Source: CAYFLR01 sp964343805 (GTDB lineage: Bacteria; Bdellovibrionota_B; Oligoflexia; CAYFLR01). Taken from it: DNA of 64,000 nt. The position numbers and the translations under genes are program-made. The DNA lies in contig CAYFLR010000011.1 in assembly GCA_964343805.1 (NCBI GenBank), forward strand, positions 1 to 64,000, written 5' to 3'. The notes beneath the pieces are model-generated. The model saw nothing but the letters and a program-made list of their open reading frames with translations. It made no database searches and had not been told where the DNA came from. Positions 17,937-26,371 of this stretch are shown piece by piece (position 1 is the stretch's first letter; the number at the start of each line of letters is the position of its first letter).

Positions 17937-18335
17937 ATGTCACTTATAGTAGAACTAAAAAAGGAGTATATGCTGCTGACAGATACTTTAGCGGATATTA
18001 AAAACCTAGGCGCATTTACTGAAGAGGGAAAAAGTAAACTTATTTTAGCTAAAAATGCCTTACTCCAACATCTGCAAAAAGAGGATGAGCAACTTTATCC
18101 TGAATTAAAAAGGTTTGCCAATGAAGATGGTCGTTTACAAGATATACTGTCTACTTTTGCTCAAGAAATGGATGATATCAGTAAGTTTGTTTTAGATTTT
18201 TTTAATAAGTATGAAAATCAGATGGATGGTGTCAACTTTGCTGAAGACTTTGGTACCTTAGTGGCATTGTTACAATTAAGGATTTCTCGAGAAGAAAACA
18301 TTCTTTATAAAGAGTATGAAAAGTTTTCATCTTAA
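17937..18335 (+). CDS. Hemerythrin-like four-helix protein with few metal ligands
   Basis: Encodes 132 residues, all helical, with the order of an HHE hemerythrin domain: LLQHLQKEDEQLYPEL, then FAQEMDDISKFVLDFF, then RISREENILYKEYE. Only one histidine (His45) remains. At the usual positions for the other ligands there are Tyr, Gln/Glu and Arg, so a diiron oxygen site is doubtful. Cytoplasmic. The ATG directly follows a GGGGGGG run that serves as the ribosome binding site. It is divergent from the hydroxylase gene at 17029-17844. Oxygen, iron or redox sensing would be a family guess only. Confidence 0.6.
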   Translation: MSLIVELKKEYMLLTDTLADIKNLGAFTEEGKSKLILAKNALLQHLQKEDEQLYPELKRFANEDGRLQDILSTFAQEMDDISKFVLDFFNKYENQMDGVNFAEDFGTLVALLQLRISREENILYKEYEKFSS

Positions 18336-18383
18336 AATCCTTATATAGGAAATCAAATATTTTAATTCCTAATAACCGTATAG

Positions 18384-19991
18384 TTACTCTGTCCAATCAC
18401 CATGTTCTTTTTGGCAATCTTCCTTAGCCTCTATGAGTTGATCTTGTGATCTCTTTGAGTAATCGAAATAATAAGTGCGAGATTTAAAAGGAGCGTAATC
18501 AGCTGTGACCAGACAATTACCTAAAGGCTTTGGTTCTAGGTTACATGGCTTCTCAATCCAATCTATTTTATATGAGTCATTAGCATCTGCAAGTTGTTTT
18601 AAGTGGTCTTTTAACGTTTTTAGAGAGTCATTTGTGGTGTTATAAAACTCTTGGCACTTTACTTTTTCCCATGATGTTGACTTGAATAAAAGATTGAATG
18701 AGTGAATTATAGAAGAATTTTGGTTCTTGGTAGGAGTCTCAGTTATAGAAGGAATGTCTGATTCTGTATCTACTTTTTCTTCCAGATGGGCACCCTTTAT
18801 AATTCGGGCTTTTCCTTCCGCACTGGGCCAGGTGACGAGATCAAACATGCCGTCAGTGATGGGACAGTATGTCTCCTTATTATCTAGTCGATTTGATTCA
18901 TGATGTTGCCATGCAAGAAGACCGTTTTGCTTTAATCCTAGATAAATATTTAGACTTTCTCTATCAGCAATTGAAATTGGTTCGAAAGGGTGAATTGGTA
19001 AAAAACTTTCCCCCAACCAATCAATATTATTACTAGAGTTACTTTGAGTATTAGATAATTTTCTATTCAAAATGGACTCAACTCGGTACACATAATTAAC
19101 TGGTCTGGTTGTACTAGATGTTAACTCTCCATCTATTATCTTGATATAACCGAAGGTGCTAGAACCTTCGGTTTTGATTAGAACATCTCCTTGTCTCACT
19201 CCATTCAGGCTACAAAGTCTCTCTGCTTCATTAGGTAGAGCTGTACATATTTTTAATAAAGCATTTTTGAAACATTGCTTATCAAATATTCCTGAGTTAG
19301 ATGTTTGGATATAGATAAATGATGTATGAAACCGAACACCACTCACTTCTATTGGGGTATCTATGTTACTTAGAAGCTTAATATTTCTATGACTTGAGTT
19401 TTCGTCGGGGTGCCCTTTTGTTACATAGACGGATCCAAAGGCGATTTCTTTCCACGGCTTGTCTTGACTTGAATGTAGGTAAATATTGGTGACATGAGCT
19501 ACTTTTTCTGTCTTGCTATTATGACAAGGGTTAATTTGGGAATTTGCATCTAAACACTTTACCAAACTCGCTTGAGTGACTCCCACTGACATTGCCATGG
19601 GATTCATAGAACCTCTGCAGTTATTTTTATCATCGCAATCTCCAACCTGACTTAAAAGACCATTTTGATAGCTATCTACAAAATCGATAAGGACTTTGCC
19701 ATTAGCACTGGGGGAATTTTGTTTGACTTGGATGGAAGGTGTGTCTTCACTTTTACTTTCACTTACACTTGTACTTTCGCTTTTACTTATAGACAATTGC
19801 TCATCATAATCAATATTAGTTTCCCCATTTTGAGGAGAATCCTGTTTTGCATTGAGCTTTCCATTGAGTTTAACTTTTTTAGTTGTTCTCTTTTCGAGTT
19901 GGGTTAACCCAGATCCACAGTTTTGATAGAATATCATGAGAGACACGGATAAAAAGAGGGCAATAAAGCCCCAGAAGGCTTTCCAATTCAT
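18384..19991 (-). CDS. Lipoprotein, unknown function, with Ser/Lys/Glu-rich linker
   Basis: Encodes 535 residues. The signal peptide ends in FYQNC, a lipobox seen often in Bdellovibrio-group lipoproteins. Residues about 60-90 are a low-complexity SKSES-type linker, encoded by a stretch near 19740-19800 made of near-repeats of CTTTTA/CTTTCA on the plus strand. The rest has several paired cysteines (CDDKNNCRG, CLDANSQINPCH, CNLEPKPLGNC), suggesting a disulfide-bonded surface protein. AAGGATAAGG precedes the ATG. I see no known catalytic motif. Confidence 0.65.
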   Translation of the reverse strand: MNWKAFWGFIALFLSVSLMIFYQNCGSGLTQLEKRTTKKVKLNGKLNAKQDSPQNGETNIDYDEQLSISKSESTSVSESKSEDTPSIQVKQNSPSANGKVLIDFVDSYQNGLLSQVGDCDDKNNCRGSMNPMAMSVGVTQASLVKCLDANSQINPCHNSKTEKVAHVTNIYLHSSQDKPWKEIAFGSVYVTKGHPDENSSHRNIKLLSNIDTPIEVSGVRFHTSFIYIQTSNSGIFDKQCFKNALLKICTALPNEAERLCSLNGVRQGDVLIKTEGSSTFGYIKIIDGELTSSTTRPVNYVYRVESILNRKLSNTQSNSSNNIDWLGESFLPIHPFEPISIADRESLNIYLGLKQNGLLAWQHHESNRLDNKETYCPITDGMFDLVTWPSAEGKARIIKGAHLEEKVDTESDIPSITETPTKNQNSSIIHSFNLLFKSTSWEKVKCQEFYNTTNDSLKTLKDHLKQLADANDSYKIDWIEKPCNLEPKPLGNCLVTADYAPFKSRTYYFDYSKRSQDQLIEAKEDCQKEHGDWTE

Positions 19992-20172
19992 TACCTTATC
20001 CTTTCATTGATTAACGGCTTAATATACCTTGGTTATATCGGCAATAAGTGAATTAACTTGAGGTTTCAAAAGTAAACATCAAAACCGGTATACTTTTATA
20101 ACATTTCACCAGTCACACCATTAAGCATCTTAATATCTATTTAATATCATTGAGGATTCTATTTTCACCCCT

Positions 20173-20189
20173 TTGGCTTATTTTTTGCA
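20173..20189 (+). promoter_or_regulatory. Probable sigma-54 promoter
   Basis: TTGGC at 20173-20177 and TTGCA at 20185-20189 place GG and GC exactly ten bases apart, as in the -24/-12 sigma-54 consensus (TTGGCACG-N4-TTGCA). It lies about 41 bases before the ATG of the five-repeat secreted protein, with a good ribosome binding site (AAGGGGGAG) between. A sigma-54 activator is encoded at 48271-49833, although nothing links the two directly. Confidence 0.5.
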
Positions 20190-20229
20190 GCGAATGCCAA
20201 GAATGGAAAATTAAAGAAGGGGGAGTTTT

Positions 20230-21465
20230 ATGTCTAAATTGTTTTTAACTGTTTTCGTTTCATTTTTTATGACCACCGCGGTCTATGGCTTGAGCTTTCA
20301 AGAGGAAATTCTAGGTCCCTTTGTGGATGGGACTTCATCAGAAAGTAAAAACCAAGCGCGACAAGCCTATGAAGATAAATGCTTTAATTGGAAAATGTCC
20401 TCTCGTAAAATGGCGGGCTCTTCTCTTGAGAGTATTGACTGTGGGTCAGTAAGGGAAACCGGTGGTAGCAATGGTTACCGGTATCAATCCACTGGAACGA
20501 TCGAATTAGAAGACGTGACCATTACTCTCGAAATCGAAGAAAATATTGTAGGAACTTATGTTGCTGGAACCTCTTCTGAAAGCAAAGCACAGGCTAATGA
20601 ATTCTATTATAAAGCCTGCCGAAGATGGAAGCGCCTATCCTTTCGATTGGCTGGTAATAATTTAGTTTTTGCCTCATGCGGTGATGTAAAAGAAACCGGT
20701 GGAAGTAGCGGCTATCAGTATCAATCTAAAGGGAAAGTTTTTATCAAGTTTCACACTGGTGATAACACTCAGAATGAAATGATTCATGGTGGGTATATTG
20801 CAGGTACTTCATCAGAGTCCAAAACCCAAGCTATTACTGATTATCGTAAGAAATGCATGAGGTGGAAACGCAATCTCATTGGCCCGAATGTTTTATTTGC
20901 TTCCTGTGGAGAGTTGAAAGAAGTGGGGGGGAGCAGTGGTTATCAATATCAGTCTGAAGGAATCATATATCTTCTGACTCCAGTTGTTGAAAGCCAAGGA
21001 GAAATTCAAGAGACAATTATGGGAGAGTATGTTGATGGAACTTCTACCGATTCCAAATCTGCCGCTTTTGCTAAGTATCAACAAGCATGCAATAAGTGGA
21101 AGAGGCTAGCTCAAGAAATGGCGGGAGGCTTTTTGATTTTTGCCAACTGTGGTGAAACCGAAGAAATTGGTGGTAGCAGTGGCTATCAATATAAATCAAC
21201 TGGAACAGTCAGTTTGTCTGCAGCTGTGAGTGATACTGAAACCAAAGAAATTATTGGTGAGTATATAACGGGAACAAGCAGTGAGTCCAAAAAGACCGCC
21301 TATCAAAATATTAAGAAAGCCTGTAGAGAATTCAAACAAGAAGTTTCCATGATGTATGATGATGATATTTTATATGCCACCTGCGAAGATATCAAAGAGG
21401 TGGGGGGAAGCTCTGGTTATCAATACAATGCGGTGGGAACGATTTATTTTACCTCCGCTTTATAA
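20230..21465 (+). CDS. Secreted protein of five tandem cysteine-paired repeats
   Basis: Encodes 411 residues: a signal peptide (1-20, ending AVYG/LS), then five repeats of about 75-80 residues. Each repeat has the order I-G-YV-GTSSESK---A, an aromatic-charged helix with a Cys (AC-KWKR), a second Cys (FASCG), and E-GGSSGYQYQS-G-I-L. Each unit thus has two cysteines that can form one disulfide. The mature protein is nothing but these units. I do not recognise the domain; a compact alpha/beta unit that binds something repetitive (polysaccharide or cell wall) is a guess. It sits behind a likely sigma-54 promoter and forms its own transcription unit. Confidence 0.75.
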   Translation: MSKLFLTVFVSFFMTTAVYGLSFQEEILGPFVDGTSSESKNQARQAYEDKCFNWKMSSRKMAGSSLESIDCGSVRETGGSNGYRYQSTGTIELEDVTITLEIEENIVGTYVAGTSSESKAQANEFYYKACRRWKRLSFRLAGNNLVFASCGDVKETGGSSGYQYQSKGKVFIKFHTGDNTQNEMIHGGYIAGTSSESKTQAITDYRKKCMRWKRNLIGPNVLFASCGELKEVGGSSGYQYQSEGIIYLLTPVVESQGEIQETIMGEYVDGTSTDSKSAAFAKYQQACNKWKRLAQEMAGGFLIFANCGETEEIGGSSGYQYKSTGTVSLSAAVSDTETKEIIGEYITGTSSESKKTAYQNIKKACREFKQEVSMMYDDDILYATCEDIKEVGGSSGYQYNAVGTIYFTSAL

Positions 21466-21561
21466 CAACTCCTCTTCAAAGAATAATTACTTGTTTCTCC
21501 ATAAAAAATAGCTTAGAGTTAAATAAGTTAAAAAATAACGTATTTAAACTGGAGAACAAAT

Positions 21562-22164
21562 ATGAGCATTCAATATTTACGAATTACTTTTCTATCAACC
21601 TTTCTGCTTTTCATTTTAACAAATTGCACAACCACCCAGACTGCTATGACTGTAGAGAGTGTTGAACCCGGAACCAAAGTCACCAAAATGGGACAGCCCA
21701 TTCAATTACACAAAGGAAGTATTAAAGTCGGTGATCATTTTTCTAAGTTTAGTCATCGAGTTGGTTTTCACCCATCAAAGGAGGTGACTATTGTAAATTT
21801 GGTTCCTTCCATTGATACACCGGTCTGTGAGCAACAAACTCATATCTTAGGTGAAAGTAAAAAAATTAACCCAAGAGTGGCTAGAGTTCTCATAAGTAGA
21901 GACACTCCCATGGCGCAAAAACGGTTTTCGAAGGACACAGGTCTTACCAATTTATCCTATTACTCAGATTATAAAGATGGCTCATTTGGAAGAAAAACAG
22001 GTTTGTTAATGAAAGGGCCTGAATTATTAACCAGAGGTGTTATTGTCTTGGACCAAAACGGTGTAGTTCAATATATGCAGATTAATGATGAGATCACTCA
22101 ATTACCCGATATGGACAAGGCGATTGATATGGCGAACCTGCTGATAGATCAAGATGGTTGTTAA
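21562..22164 (+). CDS. Lipoprotein thiol peroxidase (Tpx family), resolving Cys lost
   Basis: Encodes 200 residues. The lipoprotein signal ends in LTNC (Cys22), then a peroxiredoxin of the Tpx type: IKVGD, LVPSIDTPVCEQQT with the peroxidatic Cys89, SRDTPMAQKRFS, and GVIVLDQNGVVQYMQI. In Escherichia coli Tpx the resolving Cys follows AQSRF; here that position is Ser123, so the enzyme would act as a one-Cys peroxidase or need another thiol partner. Tpx proteins reduce peroxides and are usually soluble (cytoplasmic or periplasmic); lipid anchoring is unusual. ATG preceded by GGAGAA. Stands alone. Confidence 0.8.
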   Translation: MSIQYLRITFLSTFLLFILTNCTTTQTAMTVESVEPGTKVTKMGQPIQLHKGSIKVGDHFSKFSHRVGFHPSKEVTIVNLVPSIDTPVCEQQTHILGESKKINPRVARVLISRDTPMAQKRFSKDTGLTNLSYYSDYKDGSFGRKTGLLMKGPELLTRGVIVLDQNGVVQYMQINDEITQLPDMDKAIDMANLLIDQDGC

Positions 22165-22169
22165 TTAGA

Positions 22170-22231
22170 GTTCATCCGGAAACGGATGAACGTTGAGCGA
22201 GGCTCAGAAAGAGCCCGCGGGTTAAGCGGGC
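22170..22231 (+). other. Two strong hairpins in the gap after the thiol peroxidase gene
   Basis: 22170-22191 is a perfect nine-base-pair stem closed by a GAAA tetraloop, five bases after the tpx-like stop. A second stem pairs GCCCGC (22213-22218) with GCGGGC (22226-22231). No U-run follows either, so they are not clear intrinsic terminators; they could be an RNA 3' end or part of a structured element. The rest of the 22165-22562 gap has more GC-rich inverted bits (GGGAGGT/ACCTCC near 22431-22464) and no gene I can support. Confidence 0.45.
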
Positions 22232-22562
22232 CAGCCGCCCGTTATACAAATGTTAGCCACAAAATATTGTCGTATCCGGAAGGACGCTAATTAGGGGGCT
22301 TTCCCCGTGGAAGTTCCTTATAATCTCTTAGCTCAGTATTTTTCCCTTGACAACTTTTAGGGCTAAATTCCTGTAAGCCTCTTCCATCAGTCGATTGAGT
22401 TTATTAGAGATCCTGTGAGACTTATTAGGGAGGTGTTTTTTCTATAAATACCTCCTGATTCCTCCCCTTATTTTTGACACCCCTTGTAGTTGATTCTGCG
22501 CCCATCTGAGAGGGGCAAAAAACCTATGTTATATATAGGGCAGAGTTAACAGGAGGAATCAT

Positions 22563-23594
22563 ATGAACTCACTATCTCATTTAAAAAATCAAGAAATAAT
22601 AAGTAAAGTTAATGGTCTGATTGGGAAACAGAGAGAGAGCAGAAGCCTCTTAATACGTCATCTGGTGGAGTTTGATCAAAGAAAACTACATTTATCTCTA
22701 GGCTACTCAGGGACTTTTTCCTATCTGGTTAAGAAATACAAATTCTCTGAAGGTTCTGCCTGGCGATACACACAAGCGTTGAAAGTAGCTAGGCAATTTC
22801 CGGTGGTCCTTGATGATCTAAAGGAGGGACGTCTCTCTTTAACTCATCTTGCAAAAACAGCTAAGCAAATACTTTCAAAAGAGATGACTTCCACCGAGAA
22901 AGTTAAACTCCTAGAGGGTATAAAAGGATTGAGTAGCAAAGAGGTTGAGAAAGTTATTGCTCCAAAGGTAAAATCCTTACCTAAAGAAAGAGTACAGACT
23001 CTTGTTTTTGAAGAACAGGGAGAGCCTAAAACATCATCAAAAAAGAAGAAAATAACCAAGACTACTAAGGTCTATTTAAAAACCCTTACCTTCTCCGTGA
23101 AAGAATCTACCTATCAAAAGTTAGAACGAGCCAAAGAGATTTTATCAGGTAAGTATCCAAAAGGTGCACTTACCAGTGAGATTTTTGAGGAAGCTCTTGA
23201 ACTGCTGCTGGAAAAAAAGTGCCCAAAACGAAAGCAATTAAGAGTAAAAAAACGAGCCGGTAAGAAGTGTAATGCTAAACGAAAAGAAGCAAAGGCACAA
23301 AAGTCACATGCTCCCTCAAGAAAAGCTATTCCAGTCAAAATAAAAAGAGAGGTGATGGCGAGGTCTAACTATCAGTGTTCTTATGTGGGTGAAGGGGGTG
23401 AAAAGTGTGATTCGACTCATAACCTCCATATAGATCATGTTTTACCACTCGCTTTGGGAGGAACAGATGAGAGTTATAATTTGAGGGTGCTCTGTCAGCA
23501 GCATAATTTATATGAAGCAAGGAGGTTAATGGGGGAGGGGTTTGTGAAAAAAAACTTTGAGAAGACTTCCACCGAGAAAGTTGAACTTCTTTAG
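22563..23594 (+). CDS. HNH endonuclease domain protein (DUF222-like N-terminus)
   Basis: Encodes 343 residues. The N-terminal helical part (about 1-130) resembles the DUF222-like region of multicopy HNH proteins (LGYSGTFSYLVKKYKFSEG, RYTQALKVARQFP, GRLSLTHLAK). A basic Lys/Arg-rich linker follows. The C-terminal HNH nuclease fold reads MARSNYQCSYVG...CDSTHNLHIDHVLPLALGG...NLRVLCQQHN, with the catalytic-type HIDH and both Cys pairs. AGGAGG precedes the ATG. Such proteins occur in many copies in Bdellovibrio-like genomes and may be selfish or DNA-processing enzymes. A 19-base sequence (GACTTCCACCGAGAAAGTT) occurs twice, near codons 108 and 335. The stop overlaps the convergent lipoprotein gene. 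Confidence 0.8.
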   Translation: MNSLSHLKNQEIISKVNGLIGKQRESRSLLIRHLVEFDQRKLHLSLGYSGTFSYLVKKYKFSEGSAWRYTQALKVARQFPVVLDDLKEGRLSLTHLAKTAKQILSKEMTSTEKVKLLEGIKGLSSKEVEKVIAPKVKSLPKERVQTLVFEEQGEPKTSSKKKKITKTTKVYLKTLTFSVKESTYQKLERAKEILSGKYPKGALTSEIFEEALELLLEKKCPKRKQLRVKKRAGKKCNAKRKEAKAQKSHAPSRKAIPVKIKREVMARSNYQCSYVGEGGEKCDSTHNLHIDHVLPLALGGTDESYNLRVLCQQHNLYEARRLMGEGFVKKNFEKTSTEKVELL

Positions 23595-23947
23595 ATTTTA
23601 GTTCCTCCTGAGGCACAGCCATTCTCCCACATTTTGGAGTAGACAATAGCAGATCCAACTCCTTCTTTATTAAATTTACAGGCAGGTAATTTTTTAAACT
23701 CGCTGGAGCAGGGAGCTAAAGCCCAACTTGTATCTAAAACTTCTGATTTCGCAGCTTCACATTCATTCTTAGCTTTTGATTGATTTGACGATGTGAGGGC
23801 GGCATATTCAACACAGGAAGTAAATGTACTATCAGCACCGATTGGGGTTTCAGTACAAGATCCTTGAATTTTCTTCCCATCAACAGTCGCCTCATCATCG
23901 CAAGAAAAGAAAATGAGAAAAGATAGAAGAGGAAGATATTTTTTCAC
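23591..23947 (-). CDS. Small cysteine-containing lipoprotein
   Basis: A longer frame starts at 24034, but the best start is the GTG at 23947, with AAGGAG six bases upstream; it opens directly into a lipoprotein signal ending IFFSC (VKKYLPLLSFLIFFSC). The mature protein of about 100 residues has six further cysteines (SCTETP, TSCVEY, NECEAA, PCSSEF, PACKFN, NGCASG), likely three disulfides. The stop overlaps the HNH gene by 4 bp, tail to tail. No family recognised. Confidence 0.6.
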   Translation of the reverse strand: MKKYLPLLSFLIFFSCDDEATVDGKKIQGSCTETPIGADSTFTSCVEYAALTSSNQSKAKNECEAAKSEVLDTSWALAPCSSEFKKLPACKFNKEGVGSAIVYSKMWENGCASGGTKI

Positions 23948-24119
23948 ATTGCACTCCTTAATGATTGGTGTCTTCATTATAACTAAAAAGTACATTTTTG
24001 TTACCAAAAAAGATACTGGATAATCAATAATCAATGTAATTAAAGGCGCTTATAAAGATGGCATAGCATTTGCTTTAATATCAAATGTTGATAAAAACAT
24101 TCGAATTGAGGAGTTCGTT

Positions 24120-26175
24120 ATGAAACATATACTATTTATTTTATTCATNNNNNNNNNNGTCAGCTACTCATCTTATCTTGGGGAGCGAGTCTCTGTGCTC
24201 AAAATTTTCGTCCAATTAGACCTGATAGACCCATCGTGACAAGGCCAGTTCAACCAGTTGCAGGTAATATGGCAGCAACGGTTAAACGTTATGCCAAGCA
24301 AACTGATCATAAGAGCATTATTAAAATTGGTAAAAACCCTTACACTCTTTTAAAAGTGAAACAAGATGGCCGCTTTAAAGAGATTGCTATCGATAAGCAG
24401 GGAAGAGTTCTGCCTAGCTCACGAGTTCGAAAACTCTATGAAGCTCAGTTTAAAAACTACGGTAAGATCCATCCTGCTTTGTGGAAAAATCTGATGGCCA
24501 ATCCTCAAGGGACACATCAGGTGATGATCTGGCTAAAGCTTCCAGCCCTTTCTTCTCCCAACAAGCCCCAGAGATTAATATACTCCATGGACAGTGTGCT
24601 GAAAAAATTAAAAACCCAGCACATGACTANNNNNNNNNNNNNNNNNNNNNNNNNNNGTTAGAAGTTCTATCTTCCATTAAATTGGCAGGATCTGAGATTA
24701 TGGAGAATTTAAAAGGAACTCCTTATGTACTGGCAAAATTGAAAGGATCACGAGTCAGTCGTTTAGCCAGAATGCAAAATGTCTATGGCATCATGCTTTA
24801 CAATAGAAAAGGTGTTGATGATTTAGCCAATTCTATTGCCATTCATAAAGCTGATCTGGTTCACAATCAAGGAATCACCGGCGATAAAGTGAAAGTAGCA
24901 GTATTTGAAAACTGCCCTGCTAACACAGCCAACTTGGCGGTAACAAGTAGTTATTCAGCCGTTACCGGGACAGCATGCACCCTCTCTAATCACGCTCAAA
25001 ACGTAACAGCTATTATTAAAAATACCACCAATGTGGATGGCTTTTCACCCGATGCTTCCACTTACTCTGCTGATCAAAAAACTTTAGGGGCTTTAAACTG
25101 GGCCATTGATACCATTAATGTATCCACCCTCAATCAAAGCTTCCACCGTCCAGAAGAGATCTTTGATGGTCTCCAGGCAGAGGATTACTATAAAGATTAT
25201 AAAGTCCTTCAATACCCTTGGCCTATGATTGTGCAAGCGGCAGGAAACTGGTGTGGTGTCGGAACACCCTGTTACGAAATGGGAAATGATGTCACTGACG
25301 AATGGGTCAATCATAAGGGATATAATTCCATCAGCGTCGGAAATCATAATGACACCGCCACCACTATGCGAGCTTCTAGCTGTTTTATCAATCCTTCTTC
25401 CACTCATGGAGATAGAGAGTTGCCAGAGATAGCTGCCAATGGTGTGGAAGTGACTGCCGATGGAATTCAGATGTCTGGAACCAGTATGTCCTCTCCTGCG
25501 GTAGTTGGATCGGTTGCTCTTTTGCAAAGCAAAATACCCATTTTAAAAATATGGCCAGAAGGTGTGAGAGCTCTGCTATTTGCTGGAGTTAAAAAGAACG
25601 TTCCCAATCATTCAGGTAATCTGACAAATGGTAATCCAGCGGCTAATGCTCCCAATACCTGGTGGGAAGATGTGAAGCAAGGAAATGATGCTTTTGATGG
25701 AGCAGGGTCTATGAATATCAATGAATCAGTAAAAATTGCGGGCAATCGATATCAAGGTGCTGCCAAATCAAGAGGATGGGACATTGGAAAAATGACACCT
25801 TCCAGTTTTAAAGATCAAAACTTTTTTAGCAAAAGTTATAAAGTTAAAGTCCCCGGTAACTCTATCGCTCGCCCTTACCCTTTTCCTATAAAAAAGAAAA
25901 AAGTGAAAGTGGCTCTGGCTTGGAATGCGGAAGCCATTCGACTGGATATTCTCTTTTGGCAGTTTTATGCTTCTGGCTTGACCATGGATTTAGATATCCG
26001 AATCTATGATAAAAATGGCGCCGAAGTATCCCGTTCCGTATCTTGGGACAATAGCTATGAGATTGCTGAATTCTGGGGAACACCAGGGCAAACATACACC
26101 ATCAAAGTTCATAGATGGTCCGCCGCTTCCAATAAGGCTTGGAGTTGGTTTGGGATTGCCTGGAACGCTAATTAA
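24120..26175 (+). CDS. Secreted subtilisin-like serine protease, interrupted by two assembly gaps
   Basis: GAGGAG precedes the ATG at 24120 (MKHILFILFI). A gap of 10 N interrupts the signal peptide, whose end (LLILSWGASLCAQ) reads on after the gap. A second gap of 27 N lies at 24630-24656, and the two sides are in different frames, so gap lengths are nominal. A propeptide-like region (to about 24830) is followed by an S8 peptidase core: VAVFENC at the Asp site (Glu codon 24907), NHAQNVTAII for the catalytic His (codon 24991), AAGNW for the oxyanion Asn, and GTSMSSP for the catalytic Ser (codon 25483). A beta-rich C-terminal domain ends at 26175. The usual Asp appears as Glu, as in a minority of subtilases. 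Confidence 0.75.
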
Positions 26176-26180
26176 TTAAT

Positions 26181-26302
26181 TGACTAACTTAAATGCACGT
26201 CCACTGCGTTGTCTGTAAAAGCCATTTCGGATCCGTACTTGCTATGTACTGTCTCCTCATGGCTTTTTTCGCCGCCTTGTGGACCCACATTTCAGTTAGC
26301 CA
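26181..26302. repeat. Long imperfect inverted repeat after the protease gene
   Basis: CTAACTTAAATGCACGTCCAC (from 26184) pairs with GTGGACCCACATTTCAGTTAG (ending 26299), and inside it AAAAGCCAT (26217-26225) pairs with ATGGCTTTT (26259-26267), giving a nested hairpin of about 118 bases. The inner stem is followed by TTTTTT on the plus strand, so the element can end transcription of the protease gene six bases after its stop. The outer arms are more than a simple terminator needs. No gene fits between 26176 and 26371. Confidence 0.6.
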
Positions 26303-26371
26303 ATATTTCTCGTTGTTTCAAAGTAAACTGGTTTGTTTGTAAAAGCCTAAGGTAATGGCATGGCCCCAAAT

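Noticed and set aside
22195..22270. attC-like integron site (GCCCGTTATAC...GTTAGCC)
   Set aside because: The end motif does not satisfy GTTRRRY, no integrase or gene cassette is nearby, and the inverted arms do not fit the R''/L''-L'/R' order.
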